Shown: in pieces, positions 21,167-29,534 of the stretch
Layout of the letters: each line of letters starts with the position of its first letter
How positions within the stretch are numbered: the stretch's first letter is position 1
From: JACCTU01 sp963788055
Lineage (GTDB): Bacteria > Actinomycetota > Thermoleophilia > Gaiellales > Gaiellaceae
DNA length: 64,000 nucleotides
Direction: 5' to 3'
Assembly: GCA_963788055.1 (NCBI GenBank)
Contig: CAWBFA010000004.1
Span: forward strand, 21,081-85,080
The notes under the pieces: generated by a model
The model's database searches: none
What the model was told of the DNA's origin: nothing
What the model saw: only the letters and a program-made list of their open reading frames with translations
Translations under genes and position numbers: made by a program

Positions 21167-22938
21167 GTGACCGAGCTCGCAGCCAGGCTGGTTCCGAGGA
21201 CGTGGCCGCGTCTCTCGACGGTTCTCGTCGTCGCGGTGCTGGCGGTGGCCGTCACTCCCTACCTTCGCGCGGCGCAGTTCCGGAGCGAGGCGCTTCCGGG
21301 GACGAGCCTCGCGGGCGTGGATATGGCCGGCGTCGGGCGCGCCGACGCGGTTGCCGCGGTGCAGGCTGCCGTGCTCCCCCGGCTGGACCAGACGGTGGAA
21401 CTGCGTGCCGGCCCCGAGCGGCTCGCGGTGCGCCCGTCCGAGCTCTTCGCCCTGAACGCCGTCGCCACGGCCGACGCCCTCCTGTCCGCTTCGCGCGGCA
21501 CCGAGCCCGACCGGGTGGCCGCGCTGACCGGGCTGCGCGAGGTCGAGGTCTCGCCGGTGCTGGTCGAGCGCCCGCAGGCGATCGAGGCGCTCCTGGCGCG
21601 GGTGCGGAGCGCGGGCGGTCGCTCGGCGACCGCGGCGACGGTCGAAATGGCCGGCCTCGAGCCGGCCGTGACATCGAGCCGCGGCGGCGTCCGACTCGCT
21701 GCTGCGGGCCTGCTCGCGGACGTTCGCCGCGCTGCGCTCGACGGCGGCGCCGTCACCGCGCGCTTCGTACCGTCAAAGGCGCGCTACTCAACCGCGGACG
21801 CCGAGCGCGCCGCGGACACGGCGCGCAGCCTCGTACGCGCGCCCGTCTACGTCTTCTTCGAGGGAAGTCCGCTTCGCACTCTCGCGCCGAGCGAGCTCGC
21901 CCGCCTGCTCGCGTTCGAGAAGCGCTCGGGCGACTTCCTCGTCACGCTCGACCAGGCGCGGCTCGCGCGCGTGCTCGGCCCGGCGATCGGTGAGCACGAG
22001 CAGCGCGCGGTCAACGCGCGATTCGAGATCTCCGGCGACCGCGTGCGGGTCGTCCCCGACAAGTCGGGGATCGGGCTCGACGTCGAAGGCGCCCTGGCGG
22101 AGGTGACCGCCGCCGCGTACTGCGCCCGACCGCCGCATCGCGGAGGTCCGCGTCGCCGAGGTCCCGGCGACGATCACCGCCCGACCAACTGACTGCGCTC
22201 GGGATCACCCGGAGGATCTCTTCGTTCACGACGGACATGGGCGTCTCGTCGTCGAACCGCATCTGGAACGTGCAGTTGATGGCCGACTACATCGACGGGA
22301 CGATCATCGAGCCGGGCGAGACCTTCTCGTTCAACCGCGTGGTCGGCGAGCGCACGGCCGAGCGCGGCTTCCGCGAAGGACAGATGATCGTCGGCTCACT
22401 CCTGCTGCCCTCGATCGGAGGGGGCGTGTGCCAGACGGCGACGACGCTCTTCAACAACGCGTTCGAGCTCGGCCTGCCGATCGTCCGCCGGCACAACCAC
22501 AGCTTCTACATCAGCCACTACCCGCTCGGGCGCGACGCCACGGTCTCGTGGGGAGGTCCCGACCTCGTATTCAAGAACGACCTCGAGCATGCGATCCTGA
22601 TCAAGTCGTCGTACACGAGCGCGACGCTCACCTTCACGTTCTACGGAACGCCGACCGGTCGGCGCGTCGTGGCCACGACGAGCCCGCAGACGAACTGGCG
22701 CTCGCCGGGCACGAGCTATGCGTACGACCCCTACGCGCCGCGCGGCTCGATTCGCACCTCGAGCGGCTCGAACCAGAGCGGGTTCGACGTCACCGTCAAG
22801 CGCACGGTGTTCGAGGGCGGGAAGGTGCTGCGCAAGGACGCCTTCGCGAGCCGCTACATCCCTGTCGGCCCGACGGTCGTCTACGGCCCAGGTACGAACC
22901 CGCCGCGGATCGACTTCACGCTCCCGCCGCCTGAGTAG
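21167..22938 (+). pseudogene. VanW-family protein with YoaR-like repeats (two single-base frameshifts)
   Basis: A membrane-anchored cell-wall-associated protein. A signal anchor (LVVAVLAVAVTPYL, about 22-35) is followed by two peptidoglycan-binding-4/YoaR-like segments (GVDMAGVGRADAVAAV, then LAFEKRSGDFLVTLDQARL) and a VanW domain (RIWNVQLMADYIDGTIIEPG, GGGVCQTATTLFNNAFELGL). The reading moves frame near 22121-22128 (into DRRIAEVRVAEVPATITAR) and again near 22183-22187 (into QLTALGITRRISSFTTDMG). Each shift is one surplus base; corrected length is 589 residues. The GTG start sits 6 bases after TACTTT. VanW-family function is not well defined. Either the gene is damaged or the read is wrong at two nearby sites. 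Confidence 0.82.
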
Positions 22939-23634
22939 CTATTGCGCGTCGGCTTTGGCCGGTTCGGCCGTGTGGTGGGCGCTGCGCTTCTCGTAGGAGT
23001 CGTGCACGATCTGCACCGCCTCGGCGGGGTCGTCGGTCACGTACAGGAGCTCGAGGTCCTCGGGCGAGACGAGCCCGTTCGCGAGCTGCTCGACGCGGAT
23101 GAAATGCAAGAGCTCCTCCCAGTAGTCCGAGTCGAAGAGAACGACCGGGAAGTCGAGCACCTTGTCGGTCTGGATCAGCGTGAGCGCCTCGAAGAGCTCG
23201 TCCAGCGTGCCGAAGCCACCCGGGAAGATCACGAAGCCTTCCGCGGGCTTCACGAAGCAGACCTTTCTCGCGTAGAAGTGGTCGAACGTGACGTCGATGT
23301 CGAGGTACGGGTTCGAGTGCTGCTCGTGCGGCAGCTCGATGTTGAAGCCGACCGAGAAGCCGCCGCCTTCCTTCGCGCCGCGGTTCGCGGCCTCCATCAC
23401 ACCGGGACCGCCGCCGGTGATCACCGACCAGCCCGCCTCTGCGAAGAGCCGTCCGGTCGTCCGTGCGGCGCGGTAGGCAGGGTGGTCCTCGCCGACGCGG
23501 GCCGAGCCGAAGAGCGTCACGGCGGGCGACGGGATCCGCTGCACCGCCTCGAAGCCGCGCTCGAACTCGCGCGCGATCTCGACCACGGTCGCGTGAAGAT
23601 CGCCGTCGCGCTCGAGGATGCGACGGTCGTCCAC
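22939..23634 (-). CDS. LOG-family/TIGR00730 Rossmann-fold protein
   Basis: A 231-residue member of the LOG family. Plant and some bacterial members are cytokinin riboside 5'-monophosphate phosphoribohydrolases; others hydrolyse nucleoside monophosphates. The signature SVITGGGPGVMEAANRGA (about 70-87) and the catalytic PGGFGTLDELFEAL (about 139-152) are intact. The GTG start directly abuts the stop of the upstream M50 protease gene (23635), implying one operon. It ends convergently at the VanW-like gene with no gap. Whether this member makes cytokinin-like bases or salvages nucleotides cannot be told from sequence. Confidence 0.88.
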   Translation of the reverse strand: MDDRRILERDGDLHATVVEIAREFERGFEAVQRIPSPAVTLFGSARVGEDHPAYRAARTTGRLFAEAGWSVITGGGPGVMEAANRGAKEGGGFSVGFNIELPHEQHSNPYLDIDVTFDHFYARKVCFVKPAEGFVIFPGGFGTLDELFEALTLIQTDKVLDFPVVLFDSDYWEELLHFIRVEQLANGLVSPEDLELLYVTDDPAEAVQIVHDSYEKRSAHHTAEPAKADAQ

Positions 23635-24519
23635 CTAGAAGTCGCGCTCAATGTGCGTCGCGCCCATCGCGAGCACGAGGAACGCGGCGAGCCCGAAGTA
23701 CGTGACCGCGACGGCGATGCGCCGGCCGCGTGAGATCGAGTAGTACGCCCGCGCCTCCTCGGTTCCGCGGTGCCGCCACCTGTTCCACAGCTCCATGCCC
23801 CCGATGATCAGGATCAGGATGAGGATCGGGTTCGGCGCGATGAGCATGAGCAACACAACGCCCCCGAGACCGACGAGCCAGAACGCCGGGTGCAGCGCCG
23901 CGACCGCGCGGCCACCGTCGAGCGGCACGATCGGCAGCAGGTTGAAGAGGTTCAGGAAGAAGCCGACGTAGGCCATCGCGGTGAAGAAGTCGCGCTGGGT
24001 CGCCGCGCCGATCGCCCAGAACACGCACGCGCCGAGCGTCCCGACGATCGGGCCCGCGAGCGCGACACGCGCCTCGCGCCACACGTCATCGGGGAGCTGC
24101 TTCAGCGTGATCAGCGCACCGAGGAACGGGATGAACATCGGGGCGCTCACCGGTAGACCCTGGCGCCTCGCCTCGAGCACGTGTCCCATCTCATGGATGA
24201 ACAGCAGCACGACGAGCCCGACGGCGAACCACCAGCTCCAGAGGAGCGCGTAGGCCGCGATCGAGACGAGCCCGGAGAGCGCCGTGCCCACGAACTTGAA
24301 CTTGAACACGACGACCAGGGCGGCCTTGAACTTCCAGAAGAGCGCGGCGAGGAAGGCGATCGGCACCCAGAGCTTGCGCGCGACTGAGCGCCAGGCCGGC
24401 TCCGGATGCACGGGCTCGTAGCCGCGGAGCTGCGAGAGGTCGTACTCCTCCTCGGCTTCCCGAGAACGCGCCGCCCAGTCCACGGCGTCCTCGCGTTCCT
24501 CTTGCCGGTAATCGGTCAC
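23635..24519 (-). CDS. Site-2 protease family (M50) zinc metalloprotease, membrane protein
   Basis: A 294-residue integral membrane protease. Zinc ligands are HEMGH in VLLFIHEMGHVLEARRQG (about residue 109) and the distal Asp in LLPIVPLDGGRAVAAL. There are about six hydrophobic segments (for example VPIAFLAALFW, LVSIAAYALLW, ILILILIIGGM). The N-terminal 45 residues are acidic and cytosolic. No PDZ domain is present, so it is not an RseP orthologue. It is closer to the SpoIVFB/Rip3-like peptidases of unknown substrate. The GTG start follows a TACAAC box by 6 bases. It is followed immediately by the LOG-family gene. Confidence 0.85.
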   Translation of the reverse strand: MTDYRQEEREDAVDWAARSREAEEEYDLSQLRGYEPVHPEPAWRSVARKLWVPIAFLAALFWKFKAALVVVFKFKFVGTALSGLVSIAAYALLWSWWFAVGLVVLLFIHEMGHVLEARRQGLPVSAPMFIPFLGALITLKQLPDDVWREARVALAGPIVGTLGACVFWAIGAATQRDFFTAMAYVGFFLNLFNLLPIVPLDGGRAVAALHPAFWLVGLGGVVLLMLIAPNPILILILIIGGMELWNRWRHRGTEEARAYYSISRGRRIAVAVTYFGLAAFLVLAMGATHIERDF

Positions 24520-24544
24520 CGTCTCGTTGTAGCGGAAAGAGGCG

Positions 24545-25183
24545 TCATGAACCGCGACCGATCCACTCCTCGCCGCCCTCGTACACCTCTTTCTTCCAGA
24601 GCGGCACCGTCTCCTTCAGCGCGTCGATCGCGTCCTTGCATGCGGCAAGGGCGTCCGCGCGGTGAGGCGCCGAGACGGCGATCACGACGGAGGCCTCCCC
24701 GATCTCGACCCGCCCGACGCGGTGGTGGATCGCGATCTCGTGCAGGTCGTAACGGGCCTTCAGCACCGTGGCCAGACCGACCATCACCGACTCCGCCATC
24801 TCCGCGTACGCCTCGTACTCGAGGTGGTGCACCGTCCGGCCGCGCGACTGGCGGCGGACCGTGCCGGTGAACGTCGCGACCGCGCCGGCGCTTTCGTCCT
24901 CGACCTCGGCGACGACCGCCTCGAGCGAGAGCGGCTCCTCCGTTACGACGAACGTCCCGCCTGAAACCGGCGGAATCAGCGCCACCTCGTCGCCTTCCGC
25001 GAGAGCCTGGTCTCGCTCGGCGTACGCGCGGTTGACCGCGTAGAGGAGGCCCACCGGCTCCTCGCCCAGCCCGAGGGCGGCCCAGACGTCCCCGGCGCGC
25101 GACCCGTCGGCCAGCTCCAGCGCGCGCTCGCCGGCCCCGGCCCGTTCCCGGAGCGCTGCGAAGAGCTTCACGACGACGCGCAC
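24545..25183 (-). CDS. moaX: MoaD-MoaE fusion, molybdopterin synthase (MoaX type)
   Basis: Both subunits of molybdopterin synthase in one 212-residue chain. Residues 1-80 are MoaD (ubiquitin-like, KLFAALRERAGAGERALEL) ending in PPVSGGTFV. Residues 83-212 are MoaE (GAVATFTGTVRRQSRGRTV, LEYEAYAEMA, Lys in CKDAIDALKETVPLWKKEVY). The MoaD double glycine must be a free C-terminus to be thiocarboxylated. In the mycobacterial MoaX fusion the chain is cleaved after this glycine pair, and the same is expected here. The GTG lies 6 bases after a TACGCT box. It is divergent from the acyl-CoA mutase gene. It would supply cofactor to molybdoenzymes elsewhere in the genome. Confidence 0.9.
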   Translation of the reverse strand: MRVVVKLFAALRERAGAGERALELADGSRAGDVWAALGLGEEPVGLLYAVNRAYAERDQALAEGDEVALIPPVSGGTFVVTEEPLSLEAVVAEVEDESAGAVATFTGTVRRQSRGRTVHHLEYEAYAEMAESVMVGLATVLKARYDLHEIAIHHRVGRVEIGEASVVIAVSAPHRADALAACKDAIDALKETVPLWKKEVYEGGEEWIGRGS

Positions 25184-25235
25184 CGGCCAAGCGTACTGGC
25201 GGGCGGTTTACGGGTTTGAACGAGGAAAACGCGGG

Positions 25236-25336
25236 TATGATCGCTGCAACGGAGAGGCGCCGGCGTTCTCGCCAGGCTTGCCATGCGAGCCGGCACCAGG
25301 GGGTCGCGAGGATCGGGGTACCCGGCGCCTCTCCGT
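25236..25336 (+). promoter_or_regulatory. Structured 5' leader of the acyl-CoA mutase gene, with candidate -10 box
   Basis: A TATGAT box (25236-25241) is a plausible -10; TTGAAC at 25216-25221 is a weak -35 with a short 14-base spacer. Downstream, 25249-25263 and 25322-25336 form a perfect 15-bp inverted repeat enclosing 58 bases. A small internal hairpin (25278-25292) lies inside. The outer stem ends 15 bases before the GTG at 25352, close enough to affect ribosome access. I do not recognise a known riboswitch; the B12-box GCCACTG is absent. Confidence 0.5.
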
Positions 25337-25351
25337 CTCTACGATGGACGC

Positions 25352-26927
25352 GTGGCGGCGACCGACTCGCGCGAGACCGACTCCGGGATCGAGGTGAAGC
25401 CGGTCTATACGGCCGACGACGTCGAGGGAGAGCTCGAGCGTCCTGGTGAGTTCCCTTTCACGCGCGGCCCGTACCCGGACATGTACCGAGGCCGGCCGTG
25501 GACGATCCGCCAGTACGCCGGGTTCGCGTCGGCGGAGGAGACGAACGAGCGCTTTCGCTACCTGCTCGAGCGCGGCCAGACAGGCCTGAGCGTCGCGTTC
25601 GACCTCCCGACGCAGCTCGGGTACGACTCGGACGATCCACGCGCGGAAGGCGAGGTCGGGCGCACCGGCGTCGCGATCGACTCGATCGCGGACATGAAGC
25701 TGCTCTTCGAGGCGATCCCGCTCGGCGAGGTGTCCACGTCGATGACGATCAACGCGCCCGCCGCGCTGCTGCTCCTGCTCTACGAGCTCGTCGCCGAGGA
25801 GCAGGGAGTCGCGCCCGAACGACTTCGCGGCACGGTGCAGAACGACATCCTCAAGGAGTACTGCGCACGCGGGAACTACATCTACCCGCCGCGTCCGTCG
25901 ATGCGAATCACGACCGACCTGTTCGCGTACTGCGCGAAGCGGTTGCCGAAGTGGAACACGATCTCGATCTCCGGGTACCACATCCGCGAGGCGGGGTCGA
26001 CGGCGGCGCAGGAGCTCGCGTTCACCCTCGCCAACGGGATCGCCTACGCGCAGGCGGCGGTCGACGCGGGGCTGTCGCCCGACGACTTCGGCGAGCGCCT
26101 CTCCTTCTTCTTCAATGCCCACAACCACTTCTTCCAGGAGGTCGCAAAGTTCCGCGCGGCCCGGCGCCTCTGGGCCGAGATCATGCGAGAGCGGTTCGGC
26201 GCGACGAACCCGCGGGCGCTCGCGCTCCGCTTCCACGCGCAGACGGGCGGCTCGTCGCTGACGGCTCAGCAGCCGGAGAACAACATCGTGCGCGTGGCGA
26301 TCCAGGCGCTTTCGGCGGTCGCGGGCGGCGCACAGTCGATCCACACGAACGGATACGACGAGGCGCTCGCCCTGCCCGACGGAACACTCGGCGAAGATCG
26401 CGCTCCGCACGCAGCAGTTGCTCGCGCACGAGGCGGGCGGCACCGACACGGCCGACCCGCTCGGTGGCGCGTACTTCATCGAGGCGCTCACGGACGAGCT
26501 CGAGGCGCGTGCGCGCGAGCTGATCGCGCGCGTCGACGAGCTCGGCGGTGCCGTCGCCGCGGTCGAGCAGGGCTTCGTCCAGGGCGAGATCGAGCAGTCG
26601 GCGTTCCGCTATCAGCAGGAGATCGAGCGCGGCGAGCGCGTACTCGTCGGCGTCAACCGCTACGCCGAGGAGGAGGCCGAGCCGATCGAGATCTACCGGC
26701 TCGATCCCGCCGCCGAGCAGCGGCAGCTCGAACGCACAGCACGGGTTCGCGCCGAGCGGAGCGCCGACGACGTGGAGCGGACGCTCGCCGAGGTGCGGCG
26801 GACGGCGCAGGGGACCGAGAATCTCCTCACGCCGATGCGTGAGGCTTTGCGAGCGCGGGCGACCGTCGGCGAGATCAGCGGCGTCCTCCGCGAGGAGTTC
26901 GGCACGTACGACGCTCAACGCGCCTGA
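25352..26927 (+). CDS. Methylmalonyl-CoA mutase-type acyl-CoA mutase, large subunit (single-base frameshift near 26376)
   Basis: Catalytic barrel subunit of a B12-dependent acyl-CoA mutase, 524 residues after correction. It is the split-subunit kind, without the cobalamin-binding domain. Conserved blocks: PWTIRQYAGFASAEETN, GLSVAFDLPTQLGYDSD, VSTSMTINAPAALLL, GTVQNDILKEYCARGNYIYP, PSMRITTDLFAY, NTISISGYHIREAGSTA and HAQTGGSSLTAQQPENN. The Tyr of RQYAGF favours methylmalonyl-CoA over isobutyryl-CoA, where Phe is usual. One surplus C in CCC at 26375-26377 breaks the frame; without it the text reads LPTEHSAKIALRTQQLLAHE and runs to 26927. The GTG at 25352 was chosen because family homology begins just after it. 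The small B12-binding subunit is not in the window. Confidence 0.88.
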
Positions 26928-26928
26928 G

Positions 26929-27714
26929 TCAGGCCGACGCGCCGGAGTAGCGCCGCAGCCCGAAGCTCCACCACCAGCGCGTGAACGCGAACAGGACAGC
27001 GGCGAAGCCGAGAGCGAGCGCAACCGTTGACCAGTCGAGCCGCGACGTCACGGCCTCGGCCGGAACGGTGATCGCGAACGCGATCGGAACGAGGAACGTG
27101 ACGCCGATCCGTAGCCACCCCGGGTAGATCGAGACCGGAAAGCGACCCGTCTGGTAGACGCCGTCGAAGAGCTCCATGATGCTCCAGGTGTTGACGATCC
27201 AGAAGGCACCGGTCGCGATGCAGAGCCAGAAGCAGTAGATGGTGAGCGCGCCGACGGCGAGCATGGCGGCGAACAGCGCGGCGTCGCCGGCGTCGACGCC
27301 CCGGTCGAGCCCGCTGACGCCGTAGGCGAGCACGAGCGCCCCCGAGACGACGTCCACAGCGCGCCAGATGCGCACCTCGCGCACACTGACGAGGACCTGC
27401 GAGTCCTCCGGCTTCGTCAGCGCGAAGTCGAGCTTCCCTTCGCGGACCTCTTCCATCACCCGTTCCATGTTCGGCTGGATGCTCATCCGGATCACGCCGC
27501 CGAGCAGGATCTGGATCCCCATCACGACTTGCAGCTCGGGCTCGCTCCATCCGTTCAGCTCGTTCGTGTGCGAGTAGACGAGCCTCAGGACGACGAGCGC
27601 CGTCCCGACCGAGACCGCGGACTGGAGCAGCTGGATGAAGAAGTTCGCGCGGTAGTGCAGCTCGGTCAGCGAGCCGAGCTTGAAGTACAGCCACGCGAGC
27701 CGCGCGGCGCGCAT
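26929..27714 (-). CDS. ABC-2 family exporter permease (DUF990-like), second permease
   Basis: A 261-residue integral membrane subunit with about six hydrophobic segments (for example LLQSAVSVGTALVVLRLVY, LFAAMLAVGALTIYCFWL, VALALGFAAVLFAFTRWW). The N-terminal RAARLAWLYFKLGSLTELHYRANFF and the C-terminal LRRYSGASA match the paired ABC-2 permeases that occur with one DrrA-like ATPase. Such systems export lipids, drugs or cell-surface compounds; the cargo here is unknown. Its ATG overlaps the stop of the upstream permease gene (TGATG). The gene ends one base from the convergent acyl-CoA mutase gene. Confidence 0.8.
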   Translation of the reverse strand: MRAARLAWLYFKLGSLTELHYRANFFIQLLQSAVSVGTALVVLRLVYSHTNELNGWSEPELQVVMGIQILLGGVIRMSIQPNMERVMEEVREGKLDFALTKPEDSQVLVSVREVRIWRAVDVVSGALVLAYGVSGLDRGVDAGDAALFAAMLAVGALTIYCFWLCIATGAFWIVNTWSIMELFDGVYQTGRFPVSIYPGWLRIGVTFLVPIAFAITVPAEAVTSRLDWSTVALALGFAAVLFAFTRWWWSFGLRRYSGASA

Positions 27715-28539
27715 CAGTTACCGACCGCCGAGTAGCGCCGAACCGCGAAACGCCAGACGAAGAGCGTCAGGCCCGTGAGCAGGACGATCCAGAAGGCCTG
27801 GATCGCGAGCCCGCGCAGCAGTTCGCCCGTCGAGAGGTCGCCGACCAGCGACTCGATCGGGAAGTAGAACGACCACTGGAACGGAAGGAAGTTGGCGAGG
27901 TCCTGGGCCCAGTCGGGCATCAGCGGCATCGGAACGAGTCGCCCGGAGAGCAGCAGCTCGGCTGCGATGAACAGCTCGAAGATCGCGCTGACGCGCGTCG
28001 TCCAGAACGTGATCATCCCCAGCATCGACATGAGCATTGTTCGGATCAGGTACGCGCCCCAGATCGCGAAGAAGAAGACGCATGCCTCGAGCAGCGTGGG
28101 TGCGAGCACGGGGTCGAACGCGATCCACAGGACCGCGGCGACGGGCAACCAGAGCAGGATCACGACGGGCTTCCACCCGGCGAACCCCGCGACATCGTCG
28201 TGGAGCGGGTGCAGCGGCCGCAGCAGTGCGGCGGAGAGCTGACCCTCGCGGATCCGCCACTCCCAGCCGTACGGCGTGAAGACGATGTTCATGTTCCGGA
28301 CGAGCGTCCAGACGATGTAGTAGGCGGCGAACTCGCCGGTCGTGATCCCCTGCACCGACCCGCCCGTGCTGCTCCGCGATCGTCGTCCAGACGACGAGGT
28401 AGACGATCGGCTCGGCGAGCATCCCGATCATCCAGAAGTACGTCGCCGCCCGGTACTGGAACTCGCTCTGGATCTGCGTTCGGCCGCGGGTGACGTAGAA
28501 GTCGAACAGCGAGCGGACTGCGCCCGCCTTGCCGTTCAC
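27714..28539 (-). CDS. ABC-2 family exporter permease, first permease (single-base frameshift near 28362)
   Basis: Partner permease of the same exporter, 274 residues once one base is removed. The GTG at 28539 overlaps the ATPase stop (GTGA). The first frame reads AGAVRSLFDFYVTRGRTQIQ and GMLAEPIVYLVVWTTIAEQH. Near 28359-28365 a surplus base shifts it; the continuation is GGSVQGITTGEFAAYYIVWT and onward to YSAVGN. Six hydrophobic segments are seen across the joined protein. Without correction the downstream part would have to start at an internal ATG (28355) and lack the first membrane span. Gene order ATPase-permease-permease with overlapping codons indicates a single complex. Confidence 0.82.
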
Positions 28540-29510
28540 GGGCGCTCCTGCGCGAAGACGAGCTCGATCACGTCCTCGATCGGCGGATCCTCGACGGTGA
28601 GGTCGGCGACGTCCTGCTCGGCGAGCAGCTGCGCCGTGACGCGCGCGGTCTCCGCCCTCGGCACCCGCAGCTTCACGCGGCCGGCGTCGCTCTCGACGAC
28701 ATCGCCGTAGGCCGAGAGGTCGGCCGCGCCGTCCTCGAGCTCGACGTCGATCGTCTTCCACGCCGCGAGGTCGTCGCCGAGCCTCGCCAGCTCGCCGTCG
28801 AACAGGATCTGCCCGTGGTGGATGACGATCACGCGCTTGCACAGCGCCTCGACGTCCGCCATGTAGTGGCTCGTCAGCAGCACGGTCGCGTCGTAGCGGC
28901 GGTTGTACTCCGCGACGAACGAGCGAATCCGCTTCTGCATCGTCACGTCGAGCCCGATCGTCGGCTCGTCGAGGAACAGCACCTGCGGTCGGTGCAGCAG
29001 TGAGCCGACGACCTCGACCTTCATCCGCTCGCCGAGCGAGAGGTTCCGCACGGGCTTTCGCACGAGGTCGCCGACGTCGAGCAGCTCGATCAGCTCGTCG
29101 CGGAGCGGCATGAAGTCGCCGCGCGGGATCCGGTAGATCGCGCGGTTCAGCTCGTACGAGTCGAGCGCCGGGAGGTCCCACTGGAGCTGGTTGCGGTTCC
29201 CCATCACGAGCGTGATCCGGCTGAGGAACTCGCGCTCGCGCTTCGACGGAACGTGGCCGAGCACCCGTGCTTCCCCCGCGGTGGGGTAGAGCAAGCCGGA
29301 GAGCATCTTCAGCGACGTTGTTTTGCCCGCGCCGTTCGGGCCCAGGAAGCCGACGACCTCGCCTTCGCCGATGTCGAAGGAGATCGCCTCGACCGCGTGC
29401 ACGTCCCGGTGGCGCCGCTTGACGAGCGCGTGGATGGACGCACGAAGCCCGGCCTCCCGCTCGGGGACGACGAAGGTCTTGGTCAGCGAGTCGACATGAA
29501 CGACGGACAC
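28536..29510 (-). CDS. ABC-2 exporter ATP-binding protein (DrrA-like)
   Basis: A 324-residue ATPase with Walker A GFLGPNGAGKTTSLKML (about 53-69), signature LSLGERMKVEVVGSLLHRP, Walker B VLFLDEPTIGLD and switch His in LLTSHYMADVEALC. The insert VMGNRNQLQWDLPALDSYEL before the signature is typical of the ATPases paired with DUF990-type permeases. A C-terminal extension (about 240-324) follows the nucleotide domain. The GTG start lies 6 bases after TAGCGT, part of a palindrome shared with the divergent glycosyltransferase gene. Its stop overlaps the first permease start. Confidence 0.92.
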   Translation of the reverse strand: MSVVHVDSLTKTFVVPEREAGLRASIHALVKRRHRDVHAVEAISFDIGEGEVVGFLGPNGAGKTTSLKMLSGLLYPTAGEARVLGHVPSKREREFLSRITLVMGNRNQLQWDLPALDSYELNRAIYRIPRGDFMPLRDELIELLDVGDLVRKPVRNLSLGERMKVEVVGSLLHRPQVLFLDEPTIGLDVTMQKRIRSFVAEYNRRYDATVLLTSHYMADVEALCKRVIVIHHGQILFDGELARLGDDLAAWKTIDVELEDGAADLSAYGDVVESDAGRVKLRVPRAETARVTAQLLAEQDVADLTVEDPPIEDVIELVFAQERP

Positions 29511-29516
29511 GAGCGG

Positions 29517-29526
29517 ACGCTAGCGT
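29517..29526. promoter_or_regulatory. Palindromic bidirectional -10 element ACGCTAGCGT
   Basis: The 10-bp perfect palindrome contains TAGCGT on both strands. On the minus strand it ends 6 bases before the GTG of the ABC ATPase gene. On the plus strand it ends 8 bases before the GTG of the glycosyltransferase gene. Both fit a TANNNT -10 hexamer feeding leaderless transcripts. The whole intergenic gap is only 24 bases, so the two promoters must overlap and cannot both be occupied at once. Confidence 0.6.
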
Positions 29527-29534
29527 CTTGCCCG

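Noticed and set aside
25236..25352. Cobalamin riboswitch before the B12-dependent mutase
   Set aside because: The conserved B12-box is absent and the overall size is too small for the class.
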